Source of the DNA: Paenibacillus xylanexedens
GTDB taxonomy: Bacteria; Bacillota; Bacilli; Paenibacillales; Paenibacillaceae
Length of the DNA: 62,301 nt
Assembly (NCBI RefSeq): GCF_017874615.1
Contig: NZ_JAGIKV010000034.1
Location: 1 to 62,301, forward strand
Direction of reading: 5' to 3'
Shown: piece by piece, positions 44,475 to 53,230 of the stretch
Layout: the number at the start of each line of letters is the position of its first letter
How positions within the stretch are numbered: the first letter of the stretch is position 1
Program-made: the position numbers and the translations under genes
The notes under the pieces: model-generated
Told to the model about the DNA's origin: nothing
What the model saw: the letters and a program-made list of their open reading frames with translations, nothing else
Database searches by the model: none

Positions 44475-44512
44475 ACAGTTTTATGGTACAACAACAGTTA
44501 CAAGCATGAAGG

Positions 44513-44553
44513 AACCCCAAACTCTGCTTCAAGGAGCTCTTGGGGTTTTTTTA
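44513..44553 (+). terminator. Intrinsic terminator after the U32 gene
   Basis: AACCCCAA with a following ACTC pairs with GAGCTC-TTGGGGTT, then a seven-base T-run. The next gene starts only 27 bases further on. Confidence 0.85.
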
Positions 44554-44579
44554 CATCATGATACAGGAGGCGAAGAAGC

Positions 44580-47500
44580 GTGGCGCCATTCACAATTATG
44601 GATATCAAATTGCTGTGCGGGGTCACGGCATTCAAGCGCGGAGAAGACTATAACCAATCTGGCAGGGTAACCAATCTGGTGGTCAGTAAGGATCAGCTTC
44701 ATTATGAAGCACAGGTACGGGGATCGGAGCGCTATCAGGTCACGGTGGATATAGATGGATCAGGTGAGATTGTGGCAGGTTGCAGTTGTCCGGGTGACGG
44801 CAGGCATTATGACTATTGCAAACATGTCGCTGCTGTCCTGTTGGCTATTCACGAATGGGGTGAGCAGGAGGAGCGTAATGCCACGATTGTTTCCGGGAAG
44901 CCTCCTCAACCTGCTACAGGCCAAGGAGCCAAAAACAGTTCTAACTCAAGTTCCAAGTCCAGAGTTGGGACGTTGGTCGAAGAAAGCATATGGGAGCGAC
45001 CACAGTCTGCTTCACGACGAGAGCAACTGAATGATGCTCCAGAGCGTCCGCCCGTTCACTTTGCCCAAGCAGGTCGTCCAAGCTCAGCTTCGGGATGGGG
45101 GGGCCGCTCGGCAGATAAACCTTCTTACCGTACGGCGGATCAGATTCTGTCCATGTTTGCCAAGGATCGGAGACCGCTGCATGGAAATGATCGTAAATAC
45201 ACGGCCCCTGTCAGCCGTTCCTCCCTGCGGGAAGAATTGCAGGTTCAGTTTATATGTAAGCTGATACAGGTTCACAAGGGTGGTGGGAAACTTGCTCTTG
45301 AATTGAAAGTGGGTAACAAACGTCTGTATGTGGTGCAGAAAGTGAAGCAATTCCTGAACTGTATCGAGAAGGGCGAGCCCATGTCATTTACCAAACTGTT
45401 CCACTATGATCCATTGATGCATGTTTTCACTCCGCAGGATCAGGCCATTCTCTCGATGCTTATTCGAATGAGACAGAGTGAGGAGGCCTATCGCCAATCC
45501 ATCTCCGGTTATCTGGGAGCTTCGGACGGACGGGATATATTGATTGCTCCGCTCGTATGGAAGCCATTGCTGGAATTACTACTACAGGCTGACAGTCGGA
45601 TGGAGGGAACAGGATTTGCCAATGGACCACTCACACTGGGTGAGGGGGTACTTCCTTTATTTTACCGGATCGCCCAGGGAGCGAATGAAGGATATCAGCT
45701 TGAAATTTCGGGACTGCGTGAGCTGATTCTTCTTCCTGCTTATGATGCCGCCGTGGTGGAAGGACAGTTGCATATGTTGGAGCCGATGCAGATGCGAAGT
45801 CTGGAGGACTTGAGTGGGGCACTCACGTCGTATGGAATCAAGGAAAGCATCGATATTTCGACTCAGCAGGTGGATGAATTCGTACAGCATGTCGTGCCAG
45901 AACTGCGTACGCTCGGACATCTGTCCATTGATTCGCAGGTGCGTGAACAGATCGCGGAACCGGAACTTTCACCGAAGCTGTACATCGACTTCTATCGTGA
46001 ACGTATTACAGCGCGTCTGGAATTCGACTATGAGGTCATGGTTATTAATCCGCTTGCCGAGTATTTGATCGATGAAGAAGAGAAAAAGGTTATTTTGGTG
46101 CGTGATCGATACAAAGAACGGAATCTCATTGAACGGCTCGATCGGTCTTTCCTGGAACGTGATGGTAGTGTCTGGGCGAGCGAACGGGAAGATGCCATCT
46201 ATGATGTCATGTATCATCTGTTGCCTGAGCTTGAGAAGCAGGTAGACATCTATATGCCAAACGCCGTGAAGGCCATGGTGCAATCCTATCCAACACCGCC
46301 GAAAGTACGAGCAGATTTGGGGAGAGGACTGGACTGGCTGGAGATTTCATTCGAGATGGAAGGTGTGGACGAGCAGGAGCTTCAGGAACTCATGCGCCGC
46401 ATTGTGGAAAAGAAACCATACTTCCGTCTCAAGAGCGGTGTCTTTCTCTCACTTGAAAATGAAGGTGCAGATAGCTTCGCTCACATGGCCGATTCACTTG
46501 GGCTGGGAGCAGATGACATCAAGAGTAGCCATATCCGGCTGCCAGCTGTTCGGGCGTTACAATTGCCAGGCAGGGACGAAGTTTCCGGTCATGTGAAGTG
46601 GGGAGGCTCTCTGAAACGTTTCCTCGATGATCTCAGAGATCCCGAACGGATGGATTTTACATTGCCGGGATCACTGACCCCCATCCTGCGGGATTATCAG
46701 AACAGCGGATACCAGTGGCTGCGTACCCTCGCTTATTATCGTTTTGGCGGCATTCTGGCGGATGATATGGGACTTGGCAAAACGTTGCAAAGTATCGCCT
46801 ATATCACAGCGGTTCTTCAGGAGAAGCCCGACTACAATATGGACAATACGGGCGTTGATAAATACCGGGAGAGCGGATCATTACGGGGCGGTGAAACGTT
46901 GGCGACTTCCAACATTGATTCCGAAACTGGGCTCCCATTGGATAAGATGGATTCAGAGAATACGGATGGCCTATGGTCCACGATGCAGCAGGATGGACTG
47001 ACAATCCGAACGAGGGTCATTCATCCCCCGGTACTTGTCGTGGCGCCTGCCTCGCTAACCTATAACTGGGCTAATGAGTTTGCACGGTTTGCCCCGCATC
47101 TGAAAGTCCTGATCGCAGCCGGTCAGAAAGAAGAGCGAGCCAATATGCTTTCTGGAATGGATGAGGCAGATGTGATTGTGACGTCGTATCCTCTGTTGAG
47201 ACGGGATTTGGATACCTACCTGGGCCGAACCTTTCATACGCTCATTCTGGATGAAGCTCAGGCAATCAAAAATGCTTCTTCCCAGACCGCGCAGGCAGTG
47301 AAACAAATTCAAGCCCCGCGCCGTTTTGCACTCACAGGAACACCTGTAGAGAATTCGCTGGATGAACTGTGGTCCATTTTTGAAGCGGTATTCCCTGGGT
47401 TATTTCCAAGTTACAGAAGATTCCGCGACCTTCCTCCGGAACGGATATCGCGGATGGTGCGTCCGTTTATTCTCCGCCGCCTGAAGAAGGATGTTCTGGA

Positions 47501-48233
47501 AGAATTGCCGGATCGAATTGAAACGGTACAGCGGTCAGAGCTTACGGTTGAACAGAAGAAACTGTACGCCGCATACCTCTCCCAGCTTCAGGATGAAGCA
47601 TCGAAGGACATGGAGGATAACGGATTCCAGAAGAACCGTATCAAAATTCTGGCAGGCATCACCCGCTTGCGTCAGTTGTGTTGTCATCCGGCCCTCTTTG
47701 TCGAAGGATATCAAGGCGATTCCGGGAAAATGGAACAGTTGCTTGAAACGGTCGAGGATTGTTTGGCTGCAGGGAAACGAATTCTCATCTTCTCCCAATT
47801 TGCAAGCATGTTGAACCTGATTCGTCAGACCCTTGCGGCACAGGGAAGGAATCTTTTCTATCTCGATGGTCAGACCCCTGCACAGAGCCGGGTTGAGATG
47901 TGCCACAGATTTAATGAGGGCGAAGCTGAACTGTTCTTAATCTCCCTGAAAGCTGGAGGGACAGGGCTAAACTTAACGGGTGCAGATACCGTTATATTAT
48001 ATGATCTGTGGTGGAATCCTGCGGTGGAAGAACAAGCCATTGGCCGAGCCCATCGTATGGGACAGAAACAAGTGGTGCAAGTCATCCGTCTGGTTACCGA
48101 AGGTACAATCGAAGAGAAGATTTTGGAACTCCAGCAGCGGAAGAAGGACTTAATTGCCGAAGTAATCGAACCGGGAGACGGGGGATCGACGACCTTATCC
48201 GAACAGGATATCCGCGAATTGTTGATGGTATAA
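44580..48233 (+). CDS. SWIM-domain SNF2 helicase
   Basis: A 1217-residue SNF2-family ATPase. A SWIM zinc finger near the N-terminus has Cys68, Cys70, Cys80 and His82. A Ser/Pro-rich linker (about 100-200) and a bacterial SNF2-associated region follow. The helicase core starts near residue 695, with Walker A DDMGLGKT near 730, the DEAQ box (LDEAQAIKN) near 890, and motif VI (QAIGRAHRMGQ) near 1155. A 65-residue low-complexity insert (about 749-815) separates Walker A from motif Ia. It probably remodels protein-DNA complexes. The start is GTG behind AGGAGG. Confidence 0.9.
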   Translation: MAPFTIMDIKLLCGVTAFKRGEDYNQSGRVTNLVVSKDQLHYEAQVRGSERYQVTVDIDGSGEIVAGCSCPGDGRHYDYCKHVAAVLLAIHEWGEQEERNATIVSGKPPQPATGQGAKNSSNSSSKSRVGTLVEESIWERPQSASRREQLNDAPERPPVHFAQAGRPSSASGWGGRSADKPSYRTADQILSMFAKDRRPLHGNDRKYTAPVSRSSLREELQVQFICKLIQVHKGGGKLALELKVGNKRLYVVQKVKQFLNCIEKGEPMSFTKLFHYDPLMHVFTPQDQAILSMLIRMRQSEEAYRQSISGYLGASDGRDILIAPLVWKPLLELLLQADSRMEGTGFANGPLTLGEGVLPLFYRIAQGANEGYQLEISGLRELILLPAYDAAVVEGQLHMLEPMQMRSLEDLSGALTSYGIKESIDISTQQVDEFVQHVVPELRTLGHLSIDSQVREQIAEPELSPKLYIDFYRERITARLEFDYEVMVINPLAEYLIDEEEKKVILVRDRYKERNLIERLDRSFLERDGSVWASEREDAIYDVMYHLLPELEKQVDIYMPNAVKAMVQSYPTPPKVRADLGRGLDWLEISFEMEGVDEQELQELMRRIVEKKPYFRLKSGVFLSLENEGADSFAHMADSLGLGADDIKSSHIRLPAVRALQLPGRDEVSGHVKWGGSLKRFLDDLRDPERMDFTLPGSLTPILRDYQNSGYQWLRTLAYYRFGGILADDMGLGKTLQSIAYITAVLQEKPDYNMDNTGVDKYRESGSLRGGETLATSNIDSETGLPLDKMDSENTDGLWSTMQQDGLTIRTRVIHPPVLVVAPASLTYNWANEFARFAPHLKVLIAAGQKEERANMLSGMDEADVIVTSYPLLRRDLDTYLGRTFHTLILDEAQAIKNASSQTAQAVKQIQAPRRFALTGTPVENSLDELWSIFEAVFPGLFPSYRRFRDLPPERISRMVRPFILRRLKKDVLEELPDRIETVQRSELTVEQKKLYAAYLSQLQDEASKDMEDNGFQKNRIKILAGITRLRQLCCHPALFVEGYQGDSGKMEQLLETVEDCLAAGKRILIFSQFASMLNLIRQTLAAQGRNLFYLDGQTPAQSRVEMCHRFNEGEAELFLISLKAGGTGLNLTGADTVILYDLWWNPAVEEQAIGRAHRMGQKQVVQVIRLVTEGTIEEKILELQQRKKDLIAEVIEPGDGGSTTLSEQDIRELLMV

Positions 48234-48282
48234 TGAAGTCCAAGCATCGTAGCAATAAGAATCGTTAAATATATGAATCTAT

Positions 48283-48465
48283 ACAAGTTGAACTAATCAT
48301 TTACACGAGAAACGTAGAGGGCAGAAAAAAGCTGCATCGGAAGCATACGCTATCACCATATTTTCACCTTTGTAAAAGTGAATTGAAAAATCTGGGGATA
48401 ACAGCGATCGGAAGGTTGTTCTGTCATCGGAGTAGTAAGTGTTAATATGCTTTAGTTCAACTTGT
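48283..48465 (+). repeat. Structured palindromic element, copy D (14-bp terminal repeats)
   Basis: The clearest boundaries of the family: ACAAGTTGAACTAA (48283-48296) and its exact reverse complement TTAGTTCAACTTGT (48452-48465) enclose 183 bp. Inside are the shared CATTTACAC, the closing stem GGCAGAA/TTCTGTC, and the 3' half ATCTGGGGATAACAGCGATCGG. The 5' half of the central stem is degenerate here. The inner arm pairs TTCAC with GTGAA. Its end is seven bases before the galU AAAGGAG. Confidence 0.78.
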
Positions 48466-48487
48466 TTAGCAAAAGGAGTGGGTTCGT

Positions 48488-49366
48488 GTGCGTATTCGCA
48501 AAGCGATTATTCCAGCCGCAGGGCTGGGTACCCGGTTTCTGCCTGCCACCAAGGCGATGCCTAAGGAAATGCTGCCCATTGTGGACAAGCCAACAATCCA
48601 GTACATTATTGAAGAAGCCGTAGCTTCAGGCATTGAAGATATCATTATTGTGACAGGTAAAGGGAAGCGGGCCATTGAAGACCACTTCGACTACTCTTTT
48701 GAGCTGGAGCAGAATCTAGCGCACAAACAGAAGTGGGACTTGCTAAACGAAGTACGCAAACCCTCCGAGATGGCGGATATCCATTATATCCGTCAAAAGG
48801 AACCGAAGGGACTTGGTCACGCCATCTGGTGTGCCCGCAAGTTTATCGGCAACGAACCTTTTGCCGTCCTGTTAGGGGATGACATTGTGGAAGCGGATCA
48901 TCCCTGCCTGAAGCAGATGATCGAAGTCTACGATGAACTGCAATCTCCAATCGTTGGTGTACAGCCTGTTGATTGGAGCGAGGTATCCCGCTATGGGATA
49001 GTGGACGGGGAGTTGCTTACCCCTACCGATGATCGTGTCTTTCGGGCCCACCGCTTAATTGAGAAACCAAAGACCGAAGATTCCCCTTCGAACCTTGCTA
49101 TTATGGGACGTTACATTCTTACACCGGATATTTTCGAGATTCTGGGTCAACAATCTGCTGGTGTCGGGGGAGAAATCCAACTCACGGATGCCTTATCCCG
49201 ATTGAATGAACAGCGGCAGATTCTCGCATATCATTTTGACGGACTGCGTCATGATGTTGGCGAGAAGTTAGGCTTCATTGAGACATCGATTCACTACGCA
49301 TTGCAGCGCCCGGATCTGCGTGAGGATTTGTTGGCATATCTGAAGAAGATAATGGCGTTGAACTAA
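48488..49366 (+). CDS. galU: UTP-glucose-1-phosphate uridylyltransferase
   Basis: Makes UDP-glucose from UTP and glucose 1-phosphate. The 292-residue nucleotidyltransferase begins KAIIPAAGLGTRFLPATKAMPKEML, the GalU signature, and has the second substrate-site motif near LLGDDIVE and the GVGGEIQLTDAL segment. GTG 48488 lies nine bases after AAAGGAG. With the rfb genes 157 bases later, it suggests a local block for sugar nucleotides used in cell-wall or surface glycans. Element copy D lies immediately upstream. Confidence 0.95.
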   Translation: MRIRKAIIPAAGLGTRFLPATKAMPKEMLPIVDKPTIQYIIEEAVASGIEDIIIVTGKGKRAIEDHFDYSFELEQNLAHKQKWDLLNEVRKPSEMADIHYIRQKEPKGLGHAIWCARKFIGNEPFAVLLGDDIVEADHPCLKQMIEVYDELQSPIVGVQPVDWSEVSRYGIVDGELLTPTDDRVFRAHRLIEKPKTEDSPSNLAIMGRYILTPDIFEILGQQSAGVGGEIQLTDALSRLNEQRQILAYHFDGLRHDVGEKLGFIETSIHYALQRPDLREDLLAYLKKIMALN

Positions 49367-49522
49367 CAGATACCTAATTGACGTCAAACCGCATTAAGAA
49401 CAGGGCACCCAATAATTAGAAACATAATCATCCTTTTGAAATGTTCTAAATTTAGTTATAACTGTTTTGCTTAAGTAATTAATAAAATTATTTATTATCT
49501 ATATTTTTGGGGGTCTCATAAT

Positions 49523-50266
49523 ATGAAAGCTATTATCCTGGCGGGTGGGACCGGGTCTCGCCTGTTTCCTTTAACTAAGGTAACTAATAAACATTTGCTT
49601 CCTGTGGGCAAGTATCCGATGATTTTTCATGCCTCATATAAATTAAAACAAGCTGGCCTTACCGATATTATGGTCATTACCGGCAAAGAACACATGGGCG
49701 ATGTTGTTAATCTGCTTGGTAGCGGAAGTGATATGGGCGTCTCATTCACCTATCGAGTTCAGGATGAAGCCGGCGGAATCGCTCAAGCATTGGGATTGGC
49801 TGAACAATTCGCAGGTGATGACCAGATCGTTGTCATACTAGGAGATAACGTGTTCGAAGACAATATTACTGAATATGTAGCTAGATTCCGGGAGCAGAGA
49901 TCCGGAGCTAAAATATTGATCCAAGAGGTTTCTGATCCTCACCGTTTCGGGGTGCCTGAGATTGATGGTCATCGTATTGTATCTATTGAAGAAAAGCCTC
50001 AGATACCTAAAAGCAATTATGCAGTTACAGGCATATATATGTTTGATAATGAAGTTTTTGATATAATCCGAACATTAAAGCCCTCCGATCGGGGAGAGTT
50101 AGAAATTACGGATGTCAACAATGCATATATTGAAAGTGGAAATTTAACTTACGATATACTTCAGGGTTGGTGGACCGATGCGGGTACTCATGCCTCATTA
50201 GCGCGGGCTAATGAACTGGCGCAGGATATTGTTTTTGGTGAAGAATTTGGAAAGTTAAAGTTGTAG
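49523..50266 (+). CDS. rfbA: Glucose-1-phosphate thymidylyltransferase, short form
   Basis: First step of dTDP-L-rhamnose synthesis: dTTP plus glucose 1-phosphate to dTDP-glucose. The 247-residue protein has the nucleotide loop AGGTGSRLFPLT near the start and GDNVFED. It matches the short Bacillus form (SpsI-like) rather than the 290-residue enterobacterial type. It starts at ATG behind a GGGGG stretch and leads the four-gene set rfbA-C-B-D with 22-23 base gaps or overlaps. The 150 bases upstream are AT-rich, and the promoter was not resolved. Confidence 0.93.
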   Translation: MKAIILAGGTGSRLFPLTKVTNKHLLPVGKYPMIFHASYKLKQAGLTDIMVITGKEHMGDVVNLLGSGSDMGVSFTYRVQDEAGGIAQALGLAEQFAGDDQIVVILGDNVFEDNITEYVARFREQRSGAKILIQEVSDPHRFGVPEIDGHRIVSIEEKPQIPKSNYAVTGIYMFDNEVFDIIRTLKPSDRGELEITDVNNAYIESGNLTYDILQGWWTDAGTHASLARANELAQDIVFGEEFGKLKL

Positions 50267-50288
50267 AAGAGAAGGGAGGGTAAAACAA

Positions 50289-50846
50289 TTGAAGATCACT
50301 CCTTCGAAACTGACAGGCGCTTGTTTAATTGAACCAGTGGTGCATGGGGATCATCGGGGTTTTTTTATGGAAAGTTACAACGAACACATCATGAAACAAA
50401 ACGGAATTCACTACGACTTTGTTCAGGATAATCAATCTTTGTCCGCACAGCAGGGAGTATTGCGTGGTTTGCACTACCAGCTGAATCCCAAAGCACAAAC
50501 CAAGCTGATTCGTGTCATCTCGGGTGCAATTTACGACGTCATTGTCGATATCCGTCATAGCTCTCCAACGTTTGGTCAGTGGCAGGGTTTTATCCTTAGC
50601 GAATATAATCACTGCCAGTTGCTTGTACCTAAAGGTTTTGCTCATGGTTTTTGCACATTGGTTCCGAATACCCAAGTCATATACAAAGTGGACGAATATT
50701 ATTCCCCTGAGCATGATCGCGGCATATTATGGAGTGATCCGGTACTTGGCATAGATTGGCCTACATCCAAACCGGTTTTATCAGAGAAAGACGAGAAGCA
50801 CCCACTGCTTAAGGATGCAGACATTAACTTCGATTTTGGATCGTGA
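50289..50846 (+). CDS. rfbC: dTDP-4-dehydrorhamnose 3,5-epimerase
   Basis: Third step: double epimerisation of dTDP-4-keto-6-deoxyglucose. The 185-residue cupin enzyme carries VLRGLHYQ with the catalytic His, LVPKGFAHGF, and the downstream aromatic YKVDEYYSPEHD. Length is normal. The start is TTG behind AAGGGAGGG. It lies between rfbA and rfbB, 22 bases after rfbA and 23 bases before the rfbB start. Confidence 0.94.
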   Translation: MKITPSKLTGACLIEPVVHGDHRGFFMESYNEHIMKQNGIHYDFVQDNQSLSAQQGVLRGLHYQLNPKAQTKLIRVISGAIYDVIVDIRHSSPTFGQWQGFILSEYNHCQLLVPKGFAHGFCTLVPNTQVIYKVDEYYSPEHDRGILWSDPVLGIDWPTSKPVLSEKDEKHPLLKDADINFDFGS

Positions 50847-50869
50847 AGGATACAGGAGGTTTCAAAATT

Positions 50870-51892
50870 ATGAAACTACTCGTTACCGGCGGGGCCGGTT
50901 TTATTGGAAGTAATTTTGTGATGTACATGCTGGATCAGCATCCTGATTATGAAATTATTAATGTGGATGCACTCACGTATGCGGGCAATTTGGAAAACTT
51001 GAAATCCCTTGAACGTAATCAGCGTCATACCTTTGTCAAAGCTGATATAACAGATGCTGCCGAGATGGATCGTCTAATCGGTCAAGGCATAGATGTGATA
51101 GTCAACTTCGCAGCAGAATCTCATGTGGATCGTAGTATACTGGAGCCAGACGTTTTCGTGCGAACGAATGTGAATGGTACTCAAGCGCTGCTTGAAGCCG
51201 CTAAAAAACACAATATTTCCAAGTTTGTTCAGGTTTCGACGGATGAGGTGTACGGTTCACTTGGTCCAACTGGTCTATTCACTGAAAAAACTCCATTACA
51301 ACCCAACAGCCCTTATTCGGCATCCAAGGCTGGTGGAGATCTACTTGTGAGAGCGTACCATGAAACATTTGGTCTGCCTATGAATATTACGCGTTGTTCC
51401 AACAATTATGGTCCGTACCAGTTTCCTGAAAAACTAATCCCGCTGATGATTTCACGTGCTCTAGCAGATGAGGCTTTGCCTGTATACGGAGATGGATTAA
51501 ACATTAGAGACTGGCTCTATGTAGAAGACCATTGTAGCGCCATCGACCTGGTGATTCATCAGGGGATTAATGGTGAGGTATACAACATCGGTGGCAATAA
51601 CGAACGAACCAACGTACACATTGTTAATACCATTTTGGAGCAGCTTGGTAAACCAGAATCCTTAATCAAATACGTGCAAGACCGACCTGGTCATGACCGT
51701 AGATACGGCATTGATCCGACCAAAACAATGTCTGAACTCAACTGGCAACCGAAGTATACATTTGAAACCGGGATCAAGGAGACCATTCAATGGTATCTGA
51801 ATAACGAAGAATGGTGGACTCGCATTCAGTCCGGAGTGTATCAACAGTACTACGCCAAGCAATACGGATCTCGATTGGGAGACGATAAGTAA
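50870..51892 (+). CDS. rfbB: dTDP-glucose 4,6-dehydratase
   Basis: Second step: NAD-dependent oxidation and dehydration of dTDP-glucose. The 340-residue short-chain dehydrogenase begins MKLLVTGGAGFIGSNF (dinucleotide loop) and has the YSASKAGGDLL catalytic Tyr/Lys and the QVSTDEVYG active-site strand. ATG 50870 with ACAGGAGG upstream is chosen; the open frame from 50843 overlaps rfbC and has no ribosome binding site. It overlaps rfbD by one base. Confidence 0.95.
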   Translation: MKLLVTGGAGFIGSNFVMYMLDQHPDYEIINVDALTYAGNLENLKSLERNQRHTFVKADITDAAEMDRLIGQGIDVIVNFAAESHVDRSILEPDVFVRTNVNGTQALLEAAKKHNISKFVQVSTDEVYGSLGPTGLFTEKTPLQPNSPYSASKAGGDLLVRAYHETFGLPMNITRCSNNYGPYQFPEKLIPLMISRALADEALPVYGDGLNIRDWLYVEDHCSAIDLVIHQGINGEVYNIGGNNERTNVHIVNTILEQLGKPESLIKYVQDRPGHDRRYGIDPTKTMSELNWQPKYTFETGIKETIQWYLNNEEWWTRIQSGVYQQYYAKQYGSRLGDDK

Positions 51893-52755
51893 TGAAGGTA
51901 TTGGTTACGGGATCAAATGGACAGTTGGGACGTGATGTCGTTCTTCTTTTGGAGAATGAGGGACATTCTGTTCTTGCTTGTGATCGGGATCAAATGGATA
52001 TTACCAATCAGGAACAGTGTAATGAAGTCGTTTCCTCATTTCATCCTGAAGTGGTCATACATTGTGCAGCATATACGGCTGTTGATGCAGCACAGACAGA
52101 TATTGATGGTGCGTATAAAGTGAATGCCGTGGGAACGCGCAATGTTACTGTAGTGGCAGAAAGAACTGGAGCCAAGCTTATTTATATTAGTACCGACTAT
52201 GTATTTGATGGCAACTCGGAAAACCCTTATCAGGAATATGATAATACGAATCCGCAAAGCGTGTATGGCAAATCCAAACGAGCAGGAGAATTACTGGTAC
52301 AGTCACTGTCATCAAAATGGTTTATTGTGCGTACTTCTTGGGTTTATGGTCTTTACGGGAATAATTTTGTCAAAACGATGCTGAAGTTGGGGCAGGAAAA
52401 ATCGAAACTGCAGGTGGTCAATGACCAAAAAGGGTCACCTACTTATACCGTAGATTTGGGCGAATTCCTGCTAAAACTTATGCGTACAGAAAAGTATGGG
52501 ATATATCATGCTTCCAATAGCGGGACTTGTACATGGTATGAATTCACTCAGGCTATCTTTGAGGAAGCTCGAGAGTTAAAAGGATTATCCATTCAAGCGC
52601 AATTGGAGCCTTGTACGACAGAGCAGTTTCCTAGACCAGCGCCTAGGCCACGTAATTCAGTGTTGGACCATCTATCCATTCGAACCAACGGTTTGTCTGG
52701 CCTCCGTCCGTGGCGGGAGGGACTGCGTGATTTTATTGGCTTTTCATCAAAATAA
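51892..52755 (+). CDS. rfbD: dTDP-4-dehydrorhamnose reductase
   Basis: Last step: NADPH-dependent reduction to dTDP-L-rhamnose. The 287-residue protein starts MKVLVTGSNGQLGRDV and has the STDYVFDG and YGKSKRAGE motifs of the RmlD family. Its ATG shares a base with the rfbB stop (TAATG), so the two are coupled. No glycosyltransferase lies next to it; the acceptor glycan is encoded elsewhere. A terminator follows 27 bases after the stop. Confidence 0.95.
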   Translation: MKVLVTGSNGQLGRDVVLLLENEGHSVLACDRDQMDITNQEQCNEVVSSFHPEVVIHCAAYTAVDAAQTDIDGAYKVNAVGTRNVTVVAERTGAKLIYISTDYVFDGNSENPYQEYDNTNPQSVYGKSKRAGELLVQSLSSKWFIVRTSWVYGLYGNNFVKTMLKLGQEKSKLQVVNDQKGSPTYTVDLGEFLLKLMRTEKYGIYHASNSGTCTWYEFTQAIFEEARELKGLSIQAQLEPCTTEQFPRPAPRPRNSVLDHLSIRTNGLSGLRPWREGLRDFIGFSSK

Positions 52756-52782
52756 GGATTAAACTTAGTAACACAATATCTG

Positions 52783-52818
52783 ACTCTCGCTCGATTATTT
52801 GTGAGCGGGAGTTTTCGT
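52783..52818 (+). terminator. Intrinsic terminator after rfbD
   Basis: ACTCTCGCTC (52783-52792) pairs with GAGCGGGAGT (52803-52812), followed by TTT. Confidence 0.78.
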
Positions 52819-53142
52819 TAACGGAGTAATATACATTGATGAGCAGATAAAAAGTCTTCTCATATAAAGTAAGGTAGAAGTCCGGATAAATATCAGGCAT
52901 GATGGCTCTTCATACAGAACTATTCAAAAGTAAATGAGTATGAGTATGGACTAGATTGTGTTATTGAATGAACTAATTGGGTGTAATTTTTTGAACTTGT
53001 GCTACAAGCGGGGCCTATGTACGATATATTTGCATTCATATTTGCATTCTGTAATCAAAGATGATATATGGAAGCAGGATAACTCAGTTCTGAAGAGTTT
53101 TACTAAAATTTACAATTCATTCAAATCCTTCACCCACCATTT

Positions 53143-53172
53143 AACAGCCGCCTCGGGCGGCTGTTTTGTTTT
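53143..53172 (+). terminator. Second terminator with no gene before it
   Basis: AACAGCCGCC (53143-53152) pairs with GGCGGCTGTT after a TCG loop, then TTGTTTT. It is about 325 bases beyond the rfbD terminator, and the intervening DNA has no credible gene. The only open frame (52958-53197) runs through this hairpin and has no good ribosome binding site. It may end a small RNA. Confidence 0.75.
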
Positions 53173-53230
53173 GCACCTCCTCAATTCGGGTAGTTAGCTA
53201 ACAAAAAGGTACTGAGGATGTGAATGTGAT

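Noticed and set aside
52958..53197. 79-residue plus-strand open frame after rfbD
   Set aside because: It runs through a strong terminator hairpin, has no good ribosome binding site and unremarkable composition.
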